Shown here: positions 1 to 9,200 of the stretch, one piece after another | Layout: the number at the start of each line of letters is the position of its first letter | How positions within the stretch are numbered: the first letter of the stretch is position 1 | Source: Planctomycetota bacterium | GTDB taxonomy: Bacteria > Planctomycetota > Phycisphaerae > Phycisphaerales > UBA1924 | Direction of reading: 5' to 3' | Length of the DNA: 39,500 nucleotides | Assembly (NCBI GenBank): GCA_024275365.1 | Contig: JAJRZG010000250.1 | Coordinates: 1 to 39,500 of the forward strand | Translations under genes and position numbers: made by a program | Notes under the pieces: generated by a model | Seen by the model: the letters and a program-made list of their open reading frames with translations, nothing else | Told to the model about the DNA's origin: nothing | Database searches by the model: none

Positions 1-377
1 TAACAATCCCCCAGCTCGACCCGTTCGAGCCACGCCTTGACCTTGCGATCAAGGTCCGGCCCGGACATCCCCTTGAGCTTGCCGATGAACTTGAGAAACT
101 TTCCAACCTTCATTTTCTTGTAGACGCCCCGTTCTTCGGGCAGGTAGCCGATCCGGTCCTTGCTCTCGACCGCTGAGGCCTTGCCTAGCACGCTGAGCCT
201 GCCCGAGTCGGGAAAGAGAATCGACATAATCATCCGGATAGTCGTCGTCTTGCCCGCGCCATTGGGGCCGATGAATCCATAGAGCGCCCCCTCGGGCACG
301 ACCAGGTTCATCTCTCGCACAGCGACCTTGGGGCCGAACGACTTGGTGATCCCCTGCATAACAATGGCGTCCGTCAC
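1..377 (-). CDS. ABC transporter ATP-binding protein, N-terminal part (gene runs off the window)
   Basis: This is the nucleotide-binding subunit of an ABC transporter, which hydrolyses ATP on the cytoplasmic side of the membrane. About 125 residues are visible. They contain a Walker A motif, GPNGAGKTT, near residues 35-43, and a Q-loop region reading GYLPEERGVY, in which Glu stands where many families have Gln. That variant is typical of NatA-like ATPases that pair with ABC-2 type permeases. The signature motif and Walker B lie beyond the left edge. I chose the GTG start at 377 because GGGAGG precedes it by a normal distance and the conserved strand 'MQGITKSFG' follows at once. The gene lies 82 bp downstream of rluD on the same strand and may share its transcript. 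The substrate cannot be told from this part. Confidence 0.9.
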   Translation of the reverse strand, partial: MTDAIVMQGITKSFGPKVAVREMNLVVPEGALYGFIGPNGAGKTTTIRMIMSILFPDSGRLSVLGKASAVESKDRIGYLPEERGVYKKMKVGKFLKFIGKLKGMSGPDLDRKVKAWLERVELGDC

Positions 378-459
378 AGAAACCCTCCCGATGTTGAATG
401 GATGAAGAGTTGAACCCGGCATTATTGGCCGTCTGTTCGCATGAGTTTCACACGCGCCC

Positions 460-1686
460 TCACAGCCCAAACCTCGACAGTGGTACCGTCCCCTCCACAT
501 GCACAGACTCTGCCCCGCTCGCTCGCAAATGTGCAATCGCAGCCGCCATATCCACGGGCAGCGGCGCAGTAAAGACCATCGCCTCACCACTGACAGGATG
601 CTCAAACGCCAGCAACCCCGCGTGCAGCATCTGCCGTTCGATCACCGAGCCATCAGCGAGCGCAAGCCGCTTGCCCCCGTACATATCATCCCCCACGATC
701 GGCCAGCCGTTGTAGCCAAGATGCACACGAATCTGATGTGTTCTGCCAGTCTTGAGTTCGAGTTCGACAAGCGAATACCCGCCCGCTCGCTCATGTTCGG
801 GGCTCTGTGCTCCATACCGCTCGCGCACCCGACAGATCGTCACACTCGGCTTGCCCAGGTCATCATGCCGAACAACCTGCTTTTCCCGATACCCCTTCTC
901 CCGCGACGGATGCGGCCCGATCGGCAGATCAATCACCTGCCCCTCAGGCTCGACACGCCCCTGCACGATCGCCAGGTACCGCTTGTCCACCCGTCGTTTT
1001 TCGAACTGCCGCCCGAGCTTCCAGTGCGCCTCGTCGTCTTTGGCAAAGACGATGCACCCGCTGGTGTGTCGATCGAGCCGATGCACCACGCCCGGCCTGG
1101 CAAACTCTTCACCCACCGCAGAAAGCCCCCCACCGGAGACATGCGCAAAGTGCCACGCCAAGGCGTTGATCATCGTGCCCGAGAGTTCCGACCGTGCCGG
1201 GTGGACGATGATGTCTGGCTGTTTGTTGAGCACGATCAGGTGCTGATCTTCAAAGAGCACTTCAAGTGCAATCTCTTCAGGCTTGATCGTCTTCTCTGGC
1301 GGCGGCGGCACCACCACCTCGACCCGGTCCCCCAGCACAAGCTTGGTTGAGGGTTTGGCTTGGCGGCCGTTGACCGTGACACCGCCCGATTCGATCAGGC
1401 GTTGGAGCTGCGTTCGGCTCATAAAGGTGATCCGGCTGGTGAGATATTTATCGAGCCGGGTCTGCAGATCTCGCTTGAGCGTCAAGGTCACACGGGGCAG
1501 TTGTTCATCTGCGCTGTCTTCACCCGCATCGAGCGCACGAGCGTGGGCCTCTTCAATCGCTTTCTGGATCGCAACTGGGTCTACCTTGCCCCCGGGCAGC
1601 AGCAGATCGTCCCCGATCGATGCCTGGACATCGTCATCGGCGTTGGGGCCAGCCCGTTCATCCCGCTGCTGGCGTGGATCGGTCAT
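460..1686 (-). CDS. rluD: RluD-family 23S rRNA pseudouridine synthase
   Basis: The product isomerises uridine to pseudouridine in structured RNA. RluD/RluA members act on 23S rRNA or tRNA. Residues about 76-125 form an S4 RNA-binding domain (RLDKYLT to GDRVEV). The catalytic domain carries the signature HRLDRHTSG at 202-210, with the catalytic Asp at 205, and a later KTGRTHQIRVHL motif. At 408 residues it is longer than usual because of a polar N-terminal extension of about 65 residues. Its ATG overlaps the TGA of the upstream TPR gene in an ATGA arrangement, which suggests translational coupling. Family membership is certain. RluD rather than RluA or RluC rests on the S4 domain and overall layout, and the RNA target is inferred. 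Confidence 0.92.
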   Translation of the reverse strand: MTDPRQQRDERAGPNADDDVQASIGDDLLLPGGKVDPVAIQKAIEEAHARALDAGEDSADEQLPRVTLTLKRDLQTRLDKYLTSRITFMSRTQLQRLIESGGVTVNGRQAKPSTKLVLGDRVEVVVPPPPEKTIKPEEIALEVLFEDQHLIVLNKQPDIIVHPARSELSGTMINALAWHFAHVSGGGLSAVGEEFARPGVVHRLDRHTSGCIVFAKDDEAHWKLGRQFEKRRVDKRYLAIVQGRVEPEGQVIDLPIGPHPSREKGYREKQVVRHDDLGKPSVTICRVRERYGAQSPEHERAGGYSLVELELKTGRTHQIRVHLGYNGWPIVGDDMYGGKRLALADGSVIERQMLHAGLLAFEHPVSGEAMVFTAPLPVDMAAAIAHLRASGAESVHVEGTVPLSRFGL

Positions 1687-2657
1687 TGCCCGCCGTCGTC
1701 GGAGGTCTCGCCGTTCGAGGTGGTATCGCCTTCGACTTTTCGGCCTGTGGTATCGTCCTTCGTTTGGCTGCCCGCCTCACCGGTTTCGTCTGCCGGGGGT
1801 GCTTGGGCGTTCTCACCACCATCACCCTCTCCAGCAGCGTCGCCTTCACCCTCTGGGGCTTGAGGCCCGACAACAGGCCCATCCACAGAAACCCCATCAA
1901 TCACGGGGATTTCGGGCACGATCGGCTTGAGAGCCGGGATCTCCGGCAGGTCGTTCTTCCTCACGAGTGTCATCGGGGCACCGAGCGTGGGCAATGCTGC
2001 GATCCGCGCCTGAATGATCGCGCTGTGCTCCATATACCCGTGCTTCTCGGCAAGTGCCGCCGCCTGTTCGAGGACATTCTGTGCTGCCTCAAGATCACCC
2101 CGAGATTCTGACACCGCGGCAAGCCCATAGAGCGCCCCGAGCGTGTGCAGGCTCAGGTTCGGCTTGTCCACCGTCTCGGCGTGGACCTGCTTGTAGAGCG
2201 TCTCGGCCTCACTCAAAAAGCGGTCTCGGTCTTCGGCTGTCAGCAGGTCAGCCTCATCGACAAACTCACCTGTCGTCGGATCGATCGGCGATGCCGGCTT
2301 GATGCCCCGCAGCACCGCCCGCAGATATTCATCAGCAGCCCCCATCGTTGCGATCAGGTGGACGCCCTCGACATCCTTAAAATCTTCCGCGATCCGCCGA
2401 AGCGCATCGGGAGAGGGCGACCCGGTCTCCAGCGAGAGGTTCAGCTGCTGGAACGCCTCATCAATATGGGCCTGTCTGGCTTCGATCCGCTTGTTGTTGA
2501 GGAAGTAGCCCAGCGCGAGGAGAGCCGCCACCAGGAGCACCGGTGTGCTCCACTTGCGGATAAAGTCGATGAACTCCTGGTTGATCCGGGAGTCCTCGAG
2601 GCCTGCGCCTTCCTTGATTTCTCCGAGCCGAATGTCGAGGTCTTTGTCTTTTGCCAT
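1683..2657 (-). CDS. Membrane-anchored TPR protein, YfgM-like
   Basis: This 324-residue protein has a short charged cytoplasmic N-terminus, one membrane segment (about residues 34-53, PVLLVAALLALGYFL) and an extracytoplasmic part with helical TPR-like repeats. One such repeat is the stretch around GALYGLAAVSESRGDLEAA. A long acidic, Pro/Gly-rich low-complexity tail follows residue 250. The layout matches the YfgM/TPR_21 family, in which E. coli YfgM is an ancillary SecYEG subunit that works with periplasmic chaperones. That role is only an analogy here. I chose the ATG at 2657 (MAKDKDL) because it directly precedes the charged cytoplasmic segment; an in-frame ATG at 2735 would add 26 unlikely residues. 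It overlaps rluD by 4 bp. Confidence 0.75.
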   Translation of the reverse strand: MAKDKDLDIRLGEIKEGAGLEDSRINQEFIDFIRKWSTPVLLVAALLALGYFLNNKRIEARQAHIDEAFQQLNLSLETGSPSPDALRRIAEDFKDVEGVHLIATMGAADEYLRAVLRGIKPASPIDPTTGEFVDEADLLTAEDRDRFLSEAETLYKQVHAETVDKPNLSLHTLGALYGLAAVSESRGDLEAAQNVLEQAAALAEKHGYMEHSAIIQARIAALPTLGAPMTLVRKNDLPEIPALKPIVPEIPVIDGVSVDGPVVGPQAPEGEGDAAGEGDGGENAQAPPADETGEAGSQTKDDTTGRKVEGDTTSNGETSDDGGQ

Positions 2658-2747
2658 TCCACCGCACTCCGCAGCGACTGCCTGTGCTTCGCCCGAGGAT
2701 AAAGAACGCTGTCTACATATCGGCCCTACTTGCACCAGAGGCCCGGC

Positions 2748-3782
2748 TCAGAGTGTAGCGCCACCCGCTGCGGGAGACCCAGAGGCCGCCTCTGGCCAGA
2801 ACCGCCAGGGCAGCGGCGAGGCGAGAGCCTCATCTGAGACCAGCCTCCGACGCAAGAGCACGACCAGATCCGCCATGCCCGAGCCGGTGGCGGCCGAGAC
2901 CGCTATGTGGTGTGCCCACCCCGGCACGCCCAGATCGGCGCGGAGGGCGATCACCAATGGGGCGGGCGTTCCAGCCCGCGACTGTGGCGGGGGTGTTCCC
3001 CGATCACCAAGTTCCAGCACCAGATCCGCCTCTGCCAGCAGCCCCCTGGCGATGGCCATCGCCTCCTGCTCAGAAGCCGGGGCATCATCCCGCTGGCCCG
3101 GGGTATCGACATACCGCACGACCAGCCCGTCAAGATCGATCAGCGACCCCACATGGTCGCGGGTGGTGCCGGGCTCGTCTGCGGTCGCAGCCACCACCCG
3201 GCCACAGAGCCGATTGAGCAGCGTCGACTTCCCGATATTCGACGCCCCCACCGCCACGACCAACGGCGGCACGATGAGCCGGTCAAGCTGGCGGGAGTGG
3301 GCCTGGTCTGGTGCTGGGGTTGCAAGGTCTGGCGCGGGCGAGCCGAGCGAGGCCCACCGCCTGGGCTGATCAAGCAAGAGGTCCACGGCCCGGGGGCTTG
3401 CTGCCCGGGCGACCGCGTCGAGCAGCTCGGCCTCAAAGGGGGATCGAGCCTCGGGGAACCGAGTAGCCGCCGAGGGTGTGGTGTCGTGGACGATGCCCGC
3501 CTGCCCGAGCACTTGGCACAGTTGCCTGATGACCTCCTGCCCGCCGTGGGGCATGAGGAGAGCCTGGTCTTGCTTCACGCGGGCGACCACACCCCGATCG
3601 ACACCCGCGAGGTTTCGCAGCCGCATCTCCCCCACTGCGACTGGGGCGATGCCCAACCGCACCAACGCGCCCTCGACATCACCCCGCAACTGGAGAATGG
3701 CGATCGCCCCAGCCCGCTGGGGAGGTGTCGAGAGCCGCCAGGTGGTTGCCAGTGGCGGAGAGGTGCCCATCGGACTACCCAT
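2748..3782 (-). CDS. Compact MnmE/TrmE-like GTPase lacking the C-terminal Cys motif
   Basis: The N-terminal part resembles the TrmE folate-binding domain: AGAIAILQLRG near residue 25 and MPHGG near 77. A Ras-like G domain follows, with G1 GASNIGKS (179-186), G2 DEPGTTRD (202-209) and G3 DTPG (226-229). Canonical MnmE is about 450 residues, with a long helical domain and a C-terminal CxGK whose Cys is needed for tRNA wobble-uridine modification with MnmG. This protein has about 344 residues, a shortened linker and no CxGK, so it may not do that reaction. The start is uncertain: ATG 3782 overlaps coaX by 8 bp, with AAGAAGG just before it, and ATG 3770 is an alternative. A canonical mnmG lies at 21937-23976. 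It is best called an MnmE-related GTPase of uncertain function. Confidence 0.75.
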   Translation of the reverse strand: MGSPMGTSPPLATTWRLSTPPQRAGAIAILQLRGDVEGALVRLGIAPVAVGEMRLRNLAGVDRGVVARVKQDQALLMPHGGQEVIRQLCQVLGQAGIVHDTTPSAATRFPEARSPFEAELLDAVARAASPRAVDLLLDQPRRWASLGSPAPDLATPAPDQAHSRQLDRLIVPPLVVAVGASNIGKSTLLNRLCGRVVAATADEPGTTRDHVGSLIDLDGLVVRYVDTPGQRDDAPASEQEAMAIARGLLAEADLVLELGDRGTPPPQSRAGTPAPLVIALRADLGVPGWAHHIAVSAATGSGMADLVVLLRRRLVSDEALASPLPWRFWPEAASGSPAAGGATL

Positions 3783-4587
3783 CGCCTTCTTGCACCACCG
3801 CCTCGATCGTCCGCTGGACCCCGATGAGCTGGAGGTCCGGGATGATCCGCTCGACAAACTCGTCGGCCTCAAAGAGGGCCGCCGCGTCGCCGCCCGTCCC
3901 GAGGACGCGCGGGAATGCCTCATAAAACACGGCAAACTGCTCGACAATGTCCCGCACCAGGCCCCTGGCAGCCGCGGCCACACCGAGCTGCATGGCGTGC
4001 GCCGTGTCCCGCCCGAAGGGTTCTTTGCTCTCCCTGTCAGAGGCCGCGGGGTCAAAGGCGAGGTCGGGCAGGGCTGCGGTCTGTTCGTGCAAGGCCTGGA
4101 GCATCATCGCGCACCCCGGCGCGATCGCCCCGCCATGGAATGTGCCCTCGCCGTCCACAAAGTCCACTGTGATCGCAGACCCTGCATCGACCACCGCCAC
4201 CGCCGATTCGACCAGCGAGAAGGCCGCGAGGGCATTGAGCACACGGTCGATCCCCAGCGTGGAGGCATCCTCGAGCGTGTGCTTGAGCGGGGGGTGGACA
4301 TCGCGCCCCACTCGGACAATGGGGAGCCCACACCCCGCGAGCCCGGCCTCGATCTCGGCTGCTGCGCGGTCGTTGACGCTGGCCAGGGCGATGGTGTCGG
4401 GGCTGGTCCGCTCGGCTATCTGCCTGAGGAGGTCGATCGCCTCTTCGCAGGTGGCCGCCCCGCCGGGGGTCAGCTCGCGGCCCACAAAGACCCCCCACCG
4501 GGCGCGGGTGTTGCCCACGGTGACGGCCAGGAGCGTCACGGAAGATGCTGACGAGGGGGGGTGTGTGGATGGGGTGTTGCTGACCAT
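3775..4587 (-). CDS. coaX: Type III pantothenate kinase
   Basis: The enzyme phosphorylates pantothenate, the first step of coenzyme A synthesis. The 270-residue product has the family's ASKHA-fold motifs: VGNT at 24-27, GIDR at 112-115, DAGSAITVD at 134-142, GGAIAPG at 152-158 and GTGGDA near the C-terminus. The first motif normally reads DxGNT, but here the Asp is replaced by Thr23 (TVGNT). The other phosphate- and metal-binding residues are kept. I chose the ATG at 4587. The frame stays open upstream to 4764, but only through a 21-bp tandem repeat that would give a heptad-repetitive leader. No clear Shine-Dalgarno is seen. It ends in TAG and overlaps the MnmE-like gene, so the two are probably cotranscribed. 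Confidence 0.85.
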   Translation of the reverse strand: MVSNTPSTHPPSSASSVTLLAVTVGNTRARWGVFVGRELTPGGAATCEEAIDLLRQIAERTSPDTIALASVNDRAAAEIEAGLAGCGLPIVRVGRDVHPPLKHTLEDASTLGIDRVLNALAAFSLVESAVAVVDAGSAITVDFVDGEGTFHGGAIAPGCAMMLQALHEQTAALPDLAFDPAASDRESKEPFGRDTAHAMQLGVAAAARGLVRDIVEQFAVFYEAFPRVLGTGGDAAALFEADEFVERIIPDLQLIGVQRTIEAVVQEGDG

Positions 4588-4637
4588 GGGGTGAGGGTAG
4601 TTCGCCTTTGCGGGATGAGTCTTGAGGCTTGCGGCCG

Positions 4638-4742
4638 GGAAAGAGGCGCTGGTGGGCAGGAAACATGCGCTGGCGGGCAGGAAAGACGCGCCGGCAGCCA
4701 GGAAAGAGGCGCTGGCAGCCGGGAAACATGCGCTCGCAACGC
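4638..4742. repeat. 21-bp tandem repeat, five units, upstream of coaX
   Basis: Five consecutive 21-bp units begin GGAAA and share a GCGC core (aggcgctgg, atgcgctgg, acgcgccgg, aggcgctgg, atgcgctcg). They differ at a few positions, so the array is not freshly amplified. It lies between the divergent coaX (minus) and the gene at 4912 (plus). The rest of the interval up to 4911 is pyrimidine- and proline-codon-rich sequence in which I see no gene. A period of 21 bp equals two DNA helical turns, and a second 21-bp array lies at 39189-39341. Confidence 0.85.
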
Positions 4743-4911
4743 CCCATAACGCCTGTTTCGGCACAAAACCATGGGGAACCTCTCAAAAAGAGCCCGATAC
4801 CAGAGCGCCCCGCCTCACCCCCCAACCCCCAACCCTCATGCCTCACCCCTCACCCCCCAAGACTCACGCCTCGCAGAGCCCCGCCACCTTCCCCCCCTAC
4901 ACTCCGCCCAC

Positions 4912-5904
4912 ATGGTGACCTGCATGGTGGATGCATCGCTGACTCGGGTGAAGATGGGGGGGCTCGCCTTCCCCCTCGGGGCCTATCCCGTGGAGACCAT
5001 GACCCCAAAACAAGGCTACGACATCATCTTCGAGGCCGCCGATGGCGACAACGAGGGGGAGTGGGAGGAATGGCCCGACCGGTATGTCTTCGATATCGTG
5101 ATCTCCGCAGAGCGCGTCGAGTCGCTGGTTCGGCACTTGCTCTCCATCCTGCCCGGGCGGGTCTACCCGATTCTCGATATCCTCGGGCACGATGCGTACC
5201 GCGAGGTGGACCCCTATATCTCGTACGAACTGGTCGGGCTCGACCGCTTCACCGACACCATCCGGCGGTTCCGGGGGTTTTTCTTCGAGGACGGCCTGGT
5301 TGGATTCGGGGCGATGAGCGACGAGCCGTTCGTCTACCTGTTTGTCGATGAGCACAAGATCGTGACCATCCGGTGCCAGATAGAACAACGGGACAAGGTC
5401 GAGGCGATCCTCCGGGCGTTTGATCTCGAGGAGGTCGAAAAACCCGCCGGGGCAGATGCGGCACTCCACGAGCACCGCTCGGTCCTGGTTGCTCCCCCTG
5501 AGAACGAGGAAATCCTGGGGTTTGAGGAGATCATCGAGGAACTCCGGGGGCACTGGCAGCTCTTGCTCAATGTGGACCCCGAGAGCAATGTGGATGATGA
5601 GGGGAATGAGCTGGGAATCACTGAGTGGCGGCTGCTGGCCCGGGTCGAGTATGAAACTGAGCCCGTGATCCGGTATGTGGAGGTTTTTCTCAGGGCTTCG
5701 TGCCTGGGAGAGGCGGAGGCTCTCGGTCGGGAGGCTGCCGATGCCTTGTTTGATGCGGACCAGCGGGAGCCGTCGCTTGCCGCGGTGGTCGAAATCGATC
5801 GGATTGGCCCAAAAGATTTCGGGGCAATACTCCATGAGATTGATCCCAATCACGCCACGATCCCCACCGGAACAGGTGTTGTTTTTGCCCGATGGGCTGG
5901 GTAG
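4912..5904 (+). CDS. Conserved-looking protein of unknown function
   Basis: I do not recognise this protein of about 330 residues. It is acidic, soluble in appearance and has no signal peptide or membrane span. Visible features are an N-terminal half rich in aromatic and acidic residues (EGEWEEWPDRYVFDIV, then YEL and FFFEDG) and a C-terminal half with alternating charged helices. The coding signature is good throughout. The start is uncertain. ATG 4912 gives the longest plausible protein, ATG 4924 and 4954 are possible, and ATG 4999 (MTPKQGYD) has the best ribosome-binding site (GTGGAG five bases before). It is divergent from coaX and ends in TAG. It precedes the secretin by about 350 bp, so a shared operon is doubtful. 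Confidence 0.7.
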   Translation: MVTCMVDASLTRVKMGGLAFPLGAYPVETMTPKQGYDIIFEAADGDNEGEWEEWPDRYVFDIVISAERVESLVRHLLSILPGRVYPILDILGHDAYREVDPYISYELVGLDRFTDTIRRFRGFFFEDGLVGFGAMSDEPFVYLFVDEHKIVTIRCQIEQRDKVEAILRAFDLEEVEKPAGADAALHEHRSVLVAPPENEEILGFEEIIEELRGHWQLLLNVDPESNVDDEGNELGITEWRLLARVEYETEPVIRYVEVFLRASCLGEAEALGREAADALFDADQREPSLAAVVEIDRIGPKDFGAILHEIDPNHATIPTGTGVVFARWAG

Positions 5905-6031
5905 CGCGTGGCTCGACGGTCAACCAGTGAAACTTCGGGCGAGCCGTGTGTGCAACCGAATCAGGGAATCGGGAGAATACGAGAAGAAGTCCCAAATCTG
6001 TACGGACCCCACAAAGGATTGGCCCGTACAG

Positions 6032-6060
6032 TTGCGTTCTTCGGTCGGACGGGTTATCTT
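6032..6060 (+). promoter_or_regulatory. Candidate sigma-70 promoter for the secretin gene
   Basis: TTGCGT (6032-6037) and TATCTT (6055-6060) are separated by exactly 17 bp within the 354-bp non-coding stretch 5905-6258. Transcription would start near 6067 and give a leader of about 190 nt. I recognise no riboswitch or RNA motif in that leader. The match is moderate and could arise by chance. Confidence 0.35.
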
Positions 6061-6258
6061 CTCATCCCAAGAGCAGGGCGTGCCGTGCTCAGGGGGAAGG
6101 GCTCATCGACCGGGAGACCGGGAAAAGGGTGGTGCGACAGCCGCCTCGAAGAGATCCATCGTGCAGATACCCCGTCTCGCTTCGTCGAAGCGGACGATTC
6201 GAAGAGTGACACGCGACGGGCGCATCGTCGCGGAGCCGGGCCAGTTTGGAGATCAGTT

Positions 6259-9200
6259 ATGCTTCAGCGTTCACCTCGTCGTGTCGGTTCATTGCTCGCA
6301 GCGGCTGCTGCGATGGCCGGTGTTCATGGAATGGTCGCTGCCACTGCTGCGGCCCAGACCATCCAACCGACCACCGCCCAAGAGATCGCGGCACCATCTG
6401 CTGTCATCGACCGTGCCCGGTTGCTCGCAGATGACGGCAAGCTCGTCCACGCCTATGAGACGCTCAGCGACCTGCTGGCAGCCTCGGGTGTTGATCTGCC
6501 CGATGCCGAGCGTACACGGGCGATCGAGCTGAGCACGACGCTCAACCGCCGCATCGCGAACCTCGACTCTTACGAGGTCAGCCTGCAGAAAGCCGAGTAC
6601 TCGCTGGGTCTCGACGACCTCAAGGCTGCCGAGCACCATGCCAGGGCGATCGCGAGCTCTGGCACAGCCGCTGCTCATCAGGCTGCCCGGGCTGAGGGCA
6701 TTCTCCGCAAGGTCGAGGCTCGCAAGGCCCAGCTCAGCCCCATCATGCGTGACCGGCTCGCCTCGGCTGTCGCAGCGATGGAAGCCGGGGAGTATGGCCA
6801 TGCCAAACGCGACCTCAGCGCGGTCAACCGTTCAGGCATCACGCTTTCTGCCAAAGACCGCGAAACACTCGCCTCCGCCTCGGAGCAGATTCTGCTCCTT
6901 GAGGTTGCGCGTGGTGCGAGGTTTGACAGCCCGTACGCCGCTGCCGGCATGATGCAGCCGGGCGTCGTGACCCGCGAGGGTGACGAGGCTCAGCCCGAAA
7001 CTGACGATGAGGGCGTCGAGGAAGTGGTCGAGGTGCAGCCCGAATCCGAGGCAGAAGCCAGCCAGCCGGAGACTGAGGAAGCCCCGCCCGCCGAGGATGA
7101 GCAGCCTGACTTCCTGCAAGTCGCTCGCCAGCTTGAGGCAGGCAGCACGCTTGCCGAGGCTGATATCGCCTTTGCCGAGAGTCGATGGGCGGATGCCAGA
7201 GCCAAGTATCAGCGGGCGTTGACCGAGTTTGGCGATGTACTCGATGCCGACCAGTCTGCCAGGGCTCGCAGCCGAGTGACCGAGGCCGAGATCAAGATGG
7301 GTGCCAATCAGGGGGGATTGCTCGAACAGTTCATCTCGATAAGCGGAGCCGCTGCCGACCAGAAGCGGGCGCAGCTGCGGACGCAGGTTGAGCAGGCTCG
7401 TCGGGCACTCTCGACCGGCGACACCAACGCCGCCCGCGATCACGCTGCTGCGGCCCAACTGACCTGGTCTTCAGCCAAGAGCGGGCAGCTCTTCCCCGAG
7501 AGCGAGCTTGCCGACTGGGCGAGCCAGCTCACGAATCTCCGGGGTGATATCAACCACGAGGTCGAGCGAAACCGGCTGGCCGAGCAGGCCCGCCAGGAGA
7601 CCGATTCAGCCAAGGCTGCTGTGCTTGCGTCCCTCAACCGCGAGCGCGAGCGGTCCCGCAAGATCACCGAGGCAATCGACCGCGCCCGAGCCTTGCAGGC
7701 CGAGATGAAGTATGACGATGCGCTTGAAATCGTCGAGAGCCAGATCCTCTTCCTCGACCCGATCAACCCGTCGGGGTTGCTCCTGCGTGATGCGTACCGC
7801 GACATCTTGATCTACCAGAACCATAACGCGATGACGGTGGAGAAGAACTTCGACATCGCCTATCAGCAAGGCGAGAACAGCAAGGCATTCCTCCCGCCCA
7901 AGGGCATCATCAACTACCCGACCGATTGGCCCGCGCTAAGTATCTTGCGGGCTGGCATCGAGAGCGTAAACGAGACCCCGGCCGATCGGCGTGTGCTCAC
8001 AACGCTCGAGAGCACCACCCTGCCAGCCCAGTTTGCTGACAATACACTCGAACAGGCTCTCGACTACTTCGCCCAGATGACCACGCTGGATATGGACATC
8101 GATTGGGATTCACTCGAAGAGATCGGGATCGACCGGGAGACCACGGTCTCGCTCAATCTCAAGAAGGCCAACGCCCGGACCGTGCTCGAACGGCTGCTTG
8201 ACAAGGTATCGACCGACCCGGTCACCCAGGCCGACTGGGCAGTGATGGATGGCATGATCCAGATCGCAAACGAGGACCGGATCCGTCGTCACACGGTGCT
8301 CGAGATCTACGACATCCGTGACCTGGTTTTCGAGGTTCCCGACTACGAGGAATCACCGACGATCGACCTCCAGAGCGTGCTGCAGAGTTCGAGAGGTGGG
8401 AGTGGTGGGCAGAGCCCGTTCACGAACACCCAGCAGCAGAACCAGGACCGCGACAACCGTATCCCGCTCGAAGAACGCATCGATCGGATCAAGGAGATCA
8501 TCGTCGCCAATGTCGATGAGGAGAGTTGGCCCGAGGGCGGCGGCACGACCGGCGCGATGTATGACCTCAACGGGAATCTCATCATCCGGAACACTCCCAA
8601 GAACCACCGCGAGATCCGCTCCCTGCTTGGCAAGCTGCGTGAATCCAAGGCTATGCAGATCAATGTCGAGACCCGCTTCCTGCTGGTTGCGCAGGACTTC
8701 TTCGAGCAGATCGGGTTTGATCTGGATGTCTACTTTAATGCCGAGAACAACCAGTTCCGGACTGCCCATGGTGCAGATCAGACCGTAATGCCAAGCGATT
8801 TCTTTGACTTCAGTGAAGGTCCTGGCCTGAAGCGATCTATTACATCTGAGGGCGATTTTACACCCGGGCAGGTTGGTGCCCCGGACTTCTTTACACAGGG
8901 TGTTGTCAACCCGGCTCCCTGGTCGCCAATCGCTTCTGCCCAGGATTCACTCGGCTTGGCTTCTGGCCTGATGCCCGGTGAGGGTATTGCAGCGACCATC
9001 CTCGGCGGGGCACCAGCGCTCGGTATTGCTGGCCAGTTCCTCGACGATATCCAGGTTGACTTTCTGGTCAAAGCGACCCAGGCCGATCGCCGGAGCACGC
9101 AGCTCACCGCGCCCCGCCTGACCTTTACCAACGGACAGACCTCCAACATCTATATCGTCACCCAGCAGTCGTTTGTCTCTGACCTCCAGCCGATCGTGTC

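Noticed and set aside
499-1350. Long plus-strand open frames opposite rluD
   Set aside because: They are antisense shadows of a well-conserved gene. Their products have no recognisable motif and an odd Pro/Arg/His-rich composition.
4588-4764. N-terminal extension of CoaX through the 21-bp repeat
   Set aside because: The added residues are a seven-residue repeat, unlike any CoaX, and a 21-bp period keeps any stop-free frame open by itself.
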